A stretch of 45,849 nucleotides of DNA from Clostridia bacterium (GTDB lineage: Bacteria; Bacillota; Clostridia; Oscillospirales; CAG-272): the NCBI GenBank assembly GCA_017473865.1, contig JAFUJB010000005.1, positions 1 to 45,849 of the forward strand, read 5' to 3'. Within the stretch, counting starts at the first letter, position 1. Each line of letters begins with the position of its first letter. The translations under genes were made by a program, and so were the position numbers. Below, piece after piece: positions 1 to 6,880 of the stretch. A model generated the notes under the pieces. That model was not told the origin of the DNA and made no database searches. It saw only the letters and a program-made list of their open reading frames with translations.

Positions 1-148
1 GGTAGGGGTTCCCCAAAACGCACGAAGTAAGTTTTGGGGGTTCTCGTGTGCGTCGCCCCCTACAATTTAGGTAATATTGCCTCTGCAAAACCATAGGTCG
101 TGCGGCGTTGCCGCCTTTGCCTACTTTCTTTCCTTAAAAGAAAGTAGG
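1..148 (-). repeat. Modular intergenic repeat at the left edge
   Basis: Mosaic of short palindromes with three parts. Positions 1-64 are a block with outer arms GGTAGGGG and CCCCCTAC, which recurs at 14268-14308 and 29337-29400. Next is a segment containing GGTAATATTGCC. Positions 120-148 form a hairpin with arms CCTACTTTCTTT and AAAGAAAGTAGG. The hairpin touches the stop codon of the response regulator gene at 149, so it probably serves as that gene's terminator. The block is cut by the window edge. Confidence 0.85.
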
Positions 149-796
149 TTATTTCATCATATAGCCTTTGCCGCGAACCGTGTATATAAGCTTTACGCCT
201 ATTTTTTCGTCAAGCTTCTTTCGCAGATAGTTAATGTATACGTTATCAACGTTATTAGACGGGTCATACTCCCCGCCCCATACCGTCTCAAGTACCGTTT
301 TTCTTTCTACCAGCCTTCCTCGGTTTCTGTATAACAAAGATAATAAGGAAAATTCCTTGGGCGAAAACCTGTACACTTCGCCGTTTATCTTTGCTTGCTT
401 CGAGAACTGGTCAAGCTCCATATTTATTACGCTGTCATACGGTTTTTTTGCAATATAACCCTTTGTTTTCTCTGCCTGCTCTGTTACGTGGGCAACAAAC
501 AGCTCGACGTCAAACGGGCGTTCAAACACCGCTTTTACGCTTGACTGCATATCGTTATTTCCCGAAACAGACCGAGTTATAATAGCGCAAGGTATCTCGC
601 ACTGCTTCAAAAAATCGCTTTTTCCGTTATAGTATTCATCGTCGTATACGATATAATCCGACTTTTCGACCGCAAGTCTGAGCGCATTTACACTCAGCCT
701 TTCGTTTATACATTTTATATTATAAGAAAACGGCTGAAGTTCAAGAAAGAGCATACGCGAAAATATTTTGTCGCGCGTTATTATGCAGATATTCAT
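149..796 (-). CDS. Atypical OmpR-family response regulator (degenerate receiver)
   Basis: Predicted DNA-binding regulator of 215 aa, with an N-terminal receiver-like domain (about 1-105) and a C-terminal winged helix (about 120-215). The C-terminal part has the usual OmpR-type features: FSPKEFSLLSLL, NVDNVYINYLRKKL and the end motif TVRGKGYMM. The receiver is abnormal. The usual acidic pair after strand 1 reads TRD (7-9), and the conserved Lys before Pro-Phe is Arg93 (ERPF). Asp52 or Asp53 is at the phospho-acceptor position. Phosphorylation-independent control is therefore plausible (inference). The start overlaps the stop of the upstream membrane-protein gene by 4 bp (ATGA), so the two are translationally coupled. 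No histidine kinase gene is nearby. The target genes are unknown. Confidence 0.8.
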   Translation of the reverse strand: MNICIITRDKIFSRMLFLELQPFSYNIKCINERLSVNALRLAVEKSDYIVYDDEYYNGKSDFLKQCEIPCAIITRSVSGNNDMQSSVKAVFERPFDVELFVAHVTEQAEKTKGYIAKKPYDSVINMELDQFSKQAKINGEVYRFSPKEFSLLSLLYRNRGRLVERKTVLETVWGGEYDPSNNVDNVYINYLRKKLDEKIGVKLIYTVRGKGYMMK

Positions 797-1554
797 TTTG
801 ATTTACGAACAGGGTCTGCGTTGATCGCCTTCCACAGAAAGTCGACCCATTTTGCCATAAACACCATTACGAAGTAGCAACCTACCGTCTTAACAGCCCA
901 CGCTGCGTAGGGCGTAACAAGATAGACTACTTCATTTACGCTAAGGTCGTTTGCTCCATAGGTAACGATATCGGAAACGGTATTTATTATGCAGTTTGAA
1001 AGCATAAACGCCGAAATAAGCACGGTCGTCCACAGTATAACGTTCAGCAAGGGATTATGCTTGTCAAAAAGCTTTCTGACAGTTATGTCGGTATTTTCCT
1101 CGGAAAGATATTTAGAGCGCAAAAACAGGCACAAAATTATCGCGCCCACAAGCAGCATTACGTCGATTACAGCATTTACAAGGAAATATTCGTAGTTATT
1201 TGCAAGTGTGTTTGCAAAGTTTTCGGTAACGATAGCACCTATCAGGATATACGACGCGTAAATAATAACTATTCTGACAAAACAGAGCGTTATCACATCC
1301 CTGCTGTTCTTCGAGCCGAATCTCACAAGAGATATCACAAGCACGGCAAATACAGCAAAAAGATCAAGCGCACTAAGCACGGAAATAAATGCCGACAAAA
1401 AATCGGAAAGTCCCGTATACATAATATCGCCGTAAACGTTTGACATCACCAACGAAAGCCCAAAATTGTTTATAAGCGGTATCGCTATCGCAAATATTAC
1501 AGAAAGTAACGTAAGGTGTTTTTTCAACGCCTTGTTTTTGTTTACTACAGACAT
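793..1554 (-). CDS. Uncharacterised integral membrane protein coupled to the response regulator
   Basis: I do not recognise the family. The 253 aa protein has about six hydrophobic segments (roughly residues 15-38, 50-75, 88-110, 125-148, 170-195 and 215-240), a basic N-terminus and a basic C-terminal tail (PVRKSK). It has no kinase, transporter or enzyme motif that I can see. An RBS (GAGG) precedes the ATG. The gene starts only 24 bp after the metA stop and ends in a 4 bp overlap with the response regulator gene. It is therefore probably the third-party sensor or modulator of that regulator, and may be co-transcribed with metA. Both points are inference from gene order. Confidence 0.75.
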   Translation of the reverse strand: MSVVNKNKALKKHLTLLSVIFAIAIPLINNFGLSLVMSNVYGDIMYTGLSDFLSAFISVLSALDLFAVFAVLVISLVRFGSKNSRDVITLCFVRIVIIYASYILIGAIVTENFANTLANNYEYFLVNAVIDVMLLVGAIILCLFLRSKYLSEENTDITVRKLFDKHNPLLNVILWTTVLISAFMLSNCIINTVSDIVTYGANDLSVNEVVYLVTPYAAWAVKTVGCYFVMVFMAKWVDFLWKAINADPVRKSK

Positions 1555-1578
1555 ACAGTAACCTCGTATAATCTTTTT

Positions 1579-2499
1579 TTACTTGATTTCGTTTATATCG
1601 TAAGGTGTCATCTGGTATACGCAGTAGTTAAGCCAGTTTGCAAAAAGAAGGTGTGCGTGGCTCTTCCACGTATTAAACGGCTTCTTCGTGGGGTCGTCGT
1701 TTGGGAAATAGTTATATGGAACGTGAATATCAAGCCCCTTGTTTACGTCGCGGAAATACTCTTTTGAAAGAGTGTCGAAGTCATATTCAAGGTGGCCTGT
1801 CGCAAAGAATCGTCTGTTATTCTTGTCAGCTATCAGGAAGATACCCGACATATCGGACTCTGCGAGTATTTCGAGATTTTCGTTGTTTCTGACCATATCC
1901 GAATCAATGTCGGTATGTCTTGAATGGGGAGCAAAGAACATTTCGGAAAATCCTCTTACCAAAGGATGCTCGGGGTTGTTCAGAGTATGGGGGAAGATGC
2001 CGAACATCTTACTTTCAAGCGGATGCTTGGGAATTCCGTAGTGGTAGTATAAAGCCGCCTGCGCCGCCCAGCATATATGCAGGGTAGAATATACGTGCGT
2101 TTTCGACCACTCCATAATCTTCATAAGCTCGTCCCAGTAGCCTACTTCCGAAAAATCAAGGTTCTCAACCGGCGCTCCCGTAATAATAAGACCGTCGAAT
2201 TTTTCGTTTAATACCTCTCCGCAGCTTGTGTAGAAAAGGTGCATATGCTCCTCGGGCGTATGCTTCGGTTTATGCGCCGTCGAGGGATAAAGCAGAGTTA
2301 ATTCGACCTGAAGAGGAGTGTTCGAAAGCAGTCTTATAAGCTGTGTTTCAGTTACAATTTTTGTAGGCATAAGGTTAAGAATGGCAATCTTCAAAGGACG
2401 GATGTCCTGAGAAAGCGCCCTGTTCTCGTCCATTACGAATATATTTTCATTTTCAAGTATGCTGACAGCCGGCAGGCTTGCAGGTACTTTAATAGGCAT
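1579..2499 (-). CDS. metA: Homoserine O-acetyltransferase (MetA family)
   Basis: Acylates the hydroxyl of L-homoserine in methionine biosynthesis, in the cytoplasm. The 306 aa sequence aligns along its length with E. coli MetA. Cys143 ([10 protein letters not shown]) is the nucleophile, and His236 and Glu238 (GHLEYD) complete the active site. Glu112 ([10 protein letters not shown]) sits where E. coli MetA has Gly111. In this family Glu at that position goes with acetyl-CoA use and Gly with succinyl-CoA use, so I call it an acetyltransferase. A GTG 9 bp upstream (2508) is in frame, but it is part of the AGGTGA ribosome binding site, so the ATG at 2499 is the better start. A promoter lies at 2537-2565. 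I see no SAM riboswitch in the short leader. Confidence 0.95.
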   Translation of the reverse strand: MPIKVPASLPAVSILENENIFVMDENRALSQDIRPLKIAILNLMPTKIVTETQLIRLLSNTPLQVELTLLYPSTAHKPKHTPEEHMHLFYTSCGEVLNEKFDGLIITGAPVENLDFSEVGYWDELMKIMEWSKTHVYSTLHICWAAQAALYYHYGIPKHPLESKMFGIFPHTLNNPEHPLVRGFSEMFFAPHSRHTDIDSDMVRNNENLEILAESDMSGIFLIADKNNRRFFATGHLEYDFDTLSKEYFRDVNKGLDIHVPYNYFPNDDPTKKPFNTWKSHAHLLFANWLNYCVYQMTPYDINEIK

Positions 2500-2536
2500 A
2501 GTTGTCACCTCGTGTGAATTTTTTATCCATTATATT

Positions 2537-2565
2537 ATTATATCAACAAAATAATCACATATCAA
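2537..2565 (-). promoter_or_regulatory. Predicted sigma-A promoter for metA
   Basis: On the minus strand, TTGATA (2565-2560) and TATAAT (2542-2537) are separated by 17 bp. The predicted start is about 35 bp before the metA ATG. Confidence 0.7.
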
Positions 2566-2604
2566 GTCTTTTTAAAAAATAAATACTTTACTTGAAAAGC
2601 ACAT

Positions 2605-2680
2605 ACAGTCAGGGCGTTGCCCTGAAACTCACAAGAGGACACTTTTGAAAAAGTGCCCTCTTGACTCCCTCAAAACTTTT
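2605..2680. repeat. Dispersed hairpin repeat, second family
   Basis: The block begins ACAGTCAGGGCGTTGCCCTG and contains the hairpin arms GGACACTTTT and AAAAGTGCCC. It ends with CCTCAAAACTTTT. A nearly identical copy lies at 23248-23324, an inverted copy at 9376-9452 and a partial copy at 14346-14401. It has no coding potential. Confidence 0.85.
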
Positions 2681-3480
2681 ACTATACGGCTTTTGTAAAC
2701 CAATTGTAAGCGAAACGAGGAAAAGTAACAACTCGTAAAAAAGGCTCTCACGAAGGGAGCCCTCCTGCGTTAGCAGGTGAGAGGGTAAATAATTACATTT
2801 ACTTTGAAACGGGAGGAGCAAGCCCCTCCCCTACCAATTTTCCAATAACGCTTTACAGTTTCCGCAGACCCAAGTCGCCTTGCGGCATTGCCGCCTTTTT
2901 TCAAAAAGCTCCTTTTGTGGCGCCCATGGCGCAAAACGCGCAAGCGTTTCTCGGCTTCCTCTGACGAGGAGGCTGGATTGGCGTTAAGAAAACTCGGCGT
3001 TTTCTTCTTTGAGTTTATTTTAAAGAAAATGCCGAGTTTTTAGTCCAAGACTGAAGGAGAGAGAATATACGGAGTAACACGTCTTCATTGGTAACTGTTT
3101 TTTTATATTTGCATATCATCAATATTACAATCAAAAAATGCTTGTGTATCTCTCCTTCCGTCATTTTGCCAAGGCAAAATGCCACCTCCCTCGTCAGATG
3201 GAGGCAAGTGATTACACTGCTTTAGCCCCTCTCCGTCGCCTATCGGCGCCACCTCTCCCAAAGGGCGAGGCTAAAATAATCCCTCGCCGCCGCTTCGCTA
3301 CCCCCTCAGGAGAAGGCAAGTGGGTACACTACCTAAAATTACTTCATACCGACAAATTGCCCAAAACTTACTATAAAAATATGTATAATCACCATAAAAC
3401 GTGTCGTTTATTCATTATTTTTTGCAAATTTTGCTGTTTGTACAAAAAAATTATATAAATTTGTGCAAAAATATCAAAAA
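2681..3480. other. Gene-free, repeat-rich region between divergent metA and the symporter
   Basis: I find no credible gene. The region holds low-complexity repeat fragments (about 2735-2790 and 3133-3330, the latter C-rich with several small hairpins). It also has a degenerate minus-oriented copy of the stop-codon-associated repeat at about 2850-2915. A strong hairpin at 2989-3041 has arms AAAACTCGGC and GCCGAGTTTT followed by T. Terminator-like hairpins with no upstream gene suggest that a gene was lost here (inference). Confidence 0.6.
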
Positions 3481-3485
3481 AACTA

Positions 3486-3513
3486 TTGATTTTTTAAAAT
3501 ATCGTGCTATAAT
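3486..3513 (+). promoter_or_regulatory. Predicted promoter for the glycine riboswitch transcript
   Basis: TTGATT (3486-3491) and TATAAT (3508-3513) with a 16 bp spacer, just upstream of the riboswitch. Confidence 0.65.
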
Positions 3514-3532
3514 AGGGTTCAATAATTAAATA

Positions 3533-3736
3533 ATGGCTAAGCGAAGCTTGCAGGAAAGTCGGTTGTTAACCGTGCCGAAGGAGTAAACCTCTCAGGAGTC
3601 AAAGTATTGATAAAGACTGTAAGCAGATAGCACTCTGGAGAATCCCTTAAGCTAATAAGCTTTGTGGGTGCCGAAGGTGTAAGTATGCAGGGGTAATAAT
3701 CCCTGAAAACGAATCTCTCAGGCAAAAGGACGGAGC
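3533..3736 (+). ncRNA. Tandem glycine riboswitch
   Basis: Two consecutive glycine aptamers. The first has GCCGAAGGAG followed by CCTCTCAGG (about 3574-3597), and its closing part includes CTCTGGAGA. The second has GTGCCGAAGG (about 3668) and ends with TCTCTCAGGCAAAAGGACGG (about 3713-3733). These are the hallmark conserved blocks of the gcvT/glycine riboswitch class. It lies 126 bp upstream of a Na+/alanine symporter start, a common pairing in Firmicutes. I cannot decide from sequence whether glycine turns the gene on or off. Confidence 0.95.
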
Positions 3737-3746
3737 ATAATTTATT

Positions 3747-3773
3747 TAATCACTTTACGTGATTAGATTTTTG
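3747..3773 (+). terminator. Hairpin in the riboswitch expression platform
   Basis: A 7 bp stem (TAATCAC/GTGATTA) is followed by GATTTTTG just after the second aptamer. It may be the ligand-controlled terminator, but the stem is weak. Confidence 0.45.
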
Positions 3774-3862
3774 TGTGCAGAGTGTTATCTTTTATTCGAG
3801 GATTGGCTTTGCATTTTTTATTTTGTTTTATAATTTTTTATATATTTCAGGAGGGAAAGATC

Positions 3863-5293
3863 ATGGAAGCATTTTTGCTCAAAATAGTGGCAAATATCAA
3901 CACTTATCTTTCAAACTACATTCTCATTATTCTTCTCGTAGGCATTGGTCTCTACTACTCGATCAAAACGAGATTTGTTCAGGTCCGTTGCTTCGGAGAA
4001 GGCTGGAAAAGAATGTTTGCAAATTTCTCGCTTAACGGCGAAAAACAGAAAAGCGGTCTGTCTTCATTCCAGTCGCTCGCAACAGCTATTGCTGCTCAGG
4101 TCGGTACCGGTAACATCGTAGGTGCTTGCGGCGCTATTCTCATCGGCGGTCCCGGTGCAATCTTCTGGATGTGGATCATCGCATTCTTCGGTATGGCTAC
4201 AATCTACGGAGAAGCAGTTCTCGCTCAGAAAACACGTACAGTTGACGAAGACGGCACAGTTAAGGGCGGTCCCGTTTACTACATTACAAGCGTATTTAAA
4301 GGCAAGTTTGGTAAATTCCTTGCAGGTTTCTTTGCAATCGCCGCTATGCTCGCTCTCGGCTTTATGGGCTCGATGGTTCAGTCCAACTCCATCGCTGAAT
4401 CTTGCAACACAGCTTTCGGCATTCCCGGATGGGTCGTAGGTATTATCGTTGCGGCAATCGCAGGCTTTATTTTCATCGGCGGTGTACAGCGTATCGGTTC
4501 GGTTACCGAAAAAATGGTACCCGTTATGGCTATTCTCTACATCATCGGCGGTGTCATCGTTCTCGCAGTAAACTACAAGTTCATTCCCGCAACGTTCGCT
4601 GCAATCTTCAAGTATGCATTCAATGCTGACGCTATTTTGGGCGGTAGCATCGGCGGTGCTATCTATCTTGCAATTACACAGGGCGTAAAGAGAGGTCTGT
4701 TTTCCAATGAAGCAGGTATGGGTTCAACTCCCCACGCTCACGCTCAGGCAAACGTTGCAAAACCTCACGATCAGGGCGTTGTTGCAATGATCGGTGTGTT
4801 TATTGATACGTTCATCGTTCTTACATTCACAGCTCTCGTTGTTATCTCAACATTCTTCACAGGCGACGGTGCTCTCAACCCTGCAAACTGGGTAAACGGC
4901 ACAACCCTCGAAGGCGCGGCTGCAACTGCAGAACTCACAAAGACAAACCTCGCTCAGATGGCATTCGGCAACGCTTTCGGCATTGCTTCTGTAGGTAAGA
5001 TCTTCGTTGCGATCTGCTTGTTCTTCTTTGCTTTCTCGACCATTATCAGCTGGAACCTCTTCGGCAGAATCAACGCTGTATATCTCTTCGGTAAGAAGTT
5101 CAATATTGCATATTCGATTATCGCGATCGCGTTTATCTTCGCAGGTTCGCTTCTTTCAAACGATCTCGTTTGGGAATTGACAGATATGTTCAATAACCTT
5201 ATGGTTATCCCCAACGTAATCGCCCTCTTTGCTCTCGGTAAGGCTGTGGGTGAAGCTGCAAAGTGCAGTAAATCCAAGAACGACCTCGAATAA
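3863..5293 (+). CDS. agcS: Na+/alanine (glycine) symporter, AgcS/AlsT family
   Basis: Sodium-coupled amino-acid uptake carrier in the cytoplasmic membrane, 476 aa with about ten hydrophobic segments. Family features include SSFQSLATAIAAQVGTGNI near the N-terminus, GGPGAIFWMW, KGGPVYYI and GLFSNEAGMGSTPHAHAQA. The start is the ATG at 3863, 7 bp after AGGAGGG. The in-frame sequence upstream of it is leader RNA. The tandem glycine riboswitch upstream suggests that glycine, and perhaps alanine, is the regulated substrate. Codon choice is biased toward GCT, CTC and TTC as in the dehydrogenase operon at the right end, suggesting strong expression (inference). A strong terminator follows. Confidence 0.93.
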   Translation: MEAFLLKIVANINTYLSNYILIILLVGIGLYYSIKTRFVQVRCFGEGWKRMFANFSLNGEKQKSGLSSFQSLATAIAAQVGTGNIVGACGAILIGGPGAIFWMWIIAFFGMATIYGEAVLAQKTRTVDEDGTVKGGPVYYITSVFKGKFGKFLAGFFAIAAMLALGFMGSMVQSNSIAESCNTAFGIPGWVVGIIVAAIAGFIFIGGVQRIGSVTEKMVPVMAILYIIGGVIVLAVNYKFIPATFAAIFKYAFNADAILGGSIGGAIYLAITQGVKRGLFSNEAGMGSTPHAHAQANVAKPHDQGVVAMIGVFIDTFIVLTFTALVVISTFFTGDGALNPANWVNGTTLEGAAATAELTKTNLAQMAFGNAFGIASVGKIFVAICLFFFAFSTIISWNLFGRINAVYLFGKKFNIAYSIIAIAFIFAGSLLSNDLVWELTDMFNNLMVIPNVIALFALGKAVGEAAKCSKSKNDLE

Positions 5294-5349
5294 CTAAGTT
5301 TTTCCTCAACGCAAAAGCGCGTAGTATTTCCCTATACGCCAAGTTGGAT

Positions 5350-5389
5350 AAAAAGAATGTGCGGGTTTTGCCCGCACATTCTTTTTATC
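5350..5389 (+). terminator. Terminator after the symporter gene
   Basis: A long stem (GAATGTGCGGG/CCCGCACATTC) is flanked by A-run and T-run, so it could work in both directions. Confidence 0.85.
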
Positions 5390-5492
5390 AAAACAATATG
5401 TATTTACAATGACACTTGAAAATTTGGTTTTGTTAATGTATAATATATAACACTAAACAGCCGACGCCTCTCTCGGCAGATTGGAGACACAA

Positions 5493-6023
5493 ATGAATAT
5501 CTGGCACGATATTGACCCCAAGAGAATAACCCCAAACGATTTTGTGGCGGTTATCGAAATTTCAAAAGGAAGCAAGAAAAAATACGAACTCGACAAGGAA
5601 ACCGGTCTTATTATGCTTGACCGCGTATTATATACGTCAACTCACTATCCCGCAAACTACGGTTTTATTCCCCGCTCATTCGGTGACGACGGGGATCCTT
5701 TGGACGTTTTGGTGCTCTGCTCCGAAGCTCTTGAGCCGTTAACGCTTGTCAGATGTTATCCCATAGGTTATATATCCATGCTTGACGGCGGAAGAAACGA
5801 TGAAAAAATTATAGCAATTCCCTTCGGTGACCCGACTTATAATCAATACAATGACATTTCCGAGCTCCCCAAGCACATTTTTGACGAAATGCTCCATTTC
5901 TTTAACGTATACAAGGCTCTCGAAGATAAAGAAGCGGTCGCAAAAGAGGTAAACTGCCGCGATGAAGCGACAAAGGTTATTTCAAATGCACTTGATAACT
6001 ACGTAGAAAATTTCTGCAGATAA
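5493..6023 (+). CDS. ppa: Inorganic pyrophosphatase, family I
   Basis: Soluble Mg2+-dependent enzyme that hydrolyses PPi to two phosphates and so pulls biosynthetic reactions forward. It is 176 aa, the usual bacterial length. The metal-binding signature DDGDPLDVLVL is intact, and the substrate-site region has YPANYGFIPRSFG. An in-frame TTG at 5481 belongs to the TTGGAG ribosome binding site, so the ATG at 5493 (6 nt after GGAG) is the likely start. The gene stands alone, with hairpin terminators on both sides. Confidence 0.95.
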   Translation: MNIWHDIDPKRITPNDFVAVIEISKGSKKKYELDKETGLIMLDRVLYTSTHYPANYGFIPRSFGDDGDPLDVLVLCSEALEPLTLVRCYPIGYISMLDGGRNDEKIIAIPFGDPTYNQYNDISELPKHIFDEMLHFFNVYKALEDKEAVAKEVNCRDEATKVISNALDNYVENFCR

Positions 6024-6027
6024 AATT

Positions 6028-6062
6028 AATGACTGTATAGGGCAAAACCCTGTACAGTCATT
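6028..6062. terminator. Bidirectional terminator between ppa and the Crp/Fnr gene
   Basis: A stem with arms AATGACTGTA and TACAGTCATT and an inner AGGG/CCCT lies between two convergent genes. Confidence 0.8.
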
Positions 6063-6092
6063 ATTATTTGTATCCCCAACGTGCGACAATTG

Positions 6093-6749
6093 CTATAAAA
6101 GGCTGAACTGATTTTTTCTGCAGGTGAGCACTCCCTCTTTCCGAAGCTTGCTGATTTCTGCCGAAAGCCCGCTTCGGTCTACTTCAAGGTAGTCGGCAAG
6201 CTCTTGCCTGTCAAACGGTATTGAAAAGGTGTTTCCCTGTTTTTTGGCGCATATATTAAGATATGCCAGCAGTTTTTCGCGGGTTGTCCTCTTGGACGTC
6301 GCCTCGATTTTTTCGTGAAACCTGATGGTTTTCATTGCTAAGTCTTTCATAAGATTATATATAAGCTGCTGGTGAAATCCGCAGTTATTTGAACATGTGT
6401 GCAGAATATGGTCGCAGTCGATAAACATTACACAGCACGGCTCGTCGGCAACAATACTTACGGGCAAAGATTTCGTCTGTGCGCAAGCAAAAGCCTCGTT
6501 AAACACCTCGTAAGGCCCTACTTTACTAAAAATATTTCTGTTACCGTAATAATCGGTCTGTGTTATCTGTGCACGCCCGGACAGCATAATGCCTACCTCG
6601 CCCGACGCCATTCCCTCCGACATTATCATAGCTTTTTTCCCGTATGTCTTTATCTTTGCACCGAGACATACGAGCATACGGCTCAGGCTGTCGTCATCTA
6701 TTCCCTCAAACAGAGGACAGTTTTCCAAAATTTTTATATATTTTTCCAT
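6093..6749 (-). CDS. Crp/Fnr family transcriptional regulator
   Basis: A 218 aa protein with an N-terminal cyclic-nucleotide-binding-type beta barrel (about 10-120), a long dimer helix (about 125-150) and a C-terminal Crp-type helix-turn-helix (about 165-215; FDRQELADYLEVDRSGLSAE). It has many cysteines, including 11, 28, 89, 105, 106, 112, 119 and 123. Redox, heme or metal sensing is possible, but I see no classical FNR iron-sulfur spacing. It diverges from the flavodiiron/superoxide reductase operon and probably controls it (inference). A candidate binding site lies at 6809-6822, over its own -35 box, suggesting autoregulation. Confidence 0.88.
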   Translation of the reverse strand: MEKYIKILENCPLFEGIDDDSLSRMLVCLGAKIKTYGKKAMIMSEGMASGEVGIMLSGRAQITQTDYYGNRNIFSKVGPYEVFNEAFACAQTKSLPVSIVADEPCCVMFIDCDHILHTCSNNCGFHQQLIYNLMKDLAMKTIRFHEKIEATSKRTTREKLLAYLNICAKKQGNTFSIPFDRQELADYLEVDRSGLSAEISKLRKEGVLTCRKNQFSLL

Positions 6750-6793
6750 AAAAACTCCGTTTTCGTTGAAAATTCAACATAAAATATAAAATG

Positions 6794-6822
6794 ATTATAC
6801 TATAATAATTACAGAAATGCAA
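6794..6822 (-). promoter_or_regulatory. Predicted sigma-A promoter of the Crp/Fnr gene
   Basis: On the minus strand, TTGCAT (6822-6817) and TATAAT (6799-6794) with a 17 bp spacer. The -35 box lies inside the candidate operator at 6809-6822. Confidence 0.7.
6809..6822 (+). promoter_or_regulatory. Candidate Crp/Fnr binding site in the divergent region
   Basis: TTACA-GAAA-TGCAA is a nearly perfect inverted repeat with the length and layout of a Crp/Fnr site. Its centre is about 40 bp upstream of the start predicted from the rightward -10 box at 6843-6848, a class II activator position. Confidence 0.55.
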
Positions 6823-6842
6823 GATATTTCTAAAAAGTGTGA

Positions 6843-6848
6843 TATAAT
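6843..6848 (+). promoter_or_regulatory. -10 box of the flavodiiron operon promoter
   Basis: TATAAT without a recognisable -35 hexamer 16-18 bp upstream, as expected of an activator-dependent promoter. Confidence 0.6.
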
Positions 6849-6880
6849 ATATACAAAACATCACGCGAAGGAGATAATAA

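Noticed and set aside
2609-2821. Minus-strand open frame in the repeat region
   Set aside because: It consists of dispersed repeat sequence and has no RBS.
3138-3458. Plus-strand open frame upstream of the riboswitch
   Set aside because: It is made of C-rich repeat and AT-rich leader sequence with no recognisable protein features.
3537-3725. Minus-strand open frame inside the riboswitch
   Set aside because: It is antisense to conserved aptamer sequence, lacks an RBS and resembles no protein.
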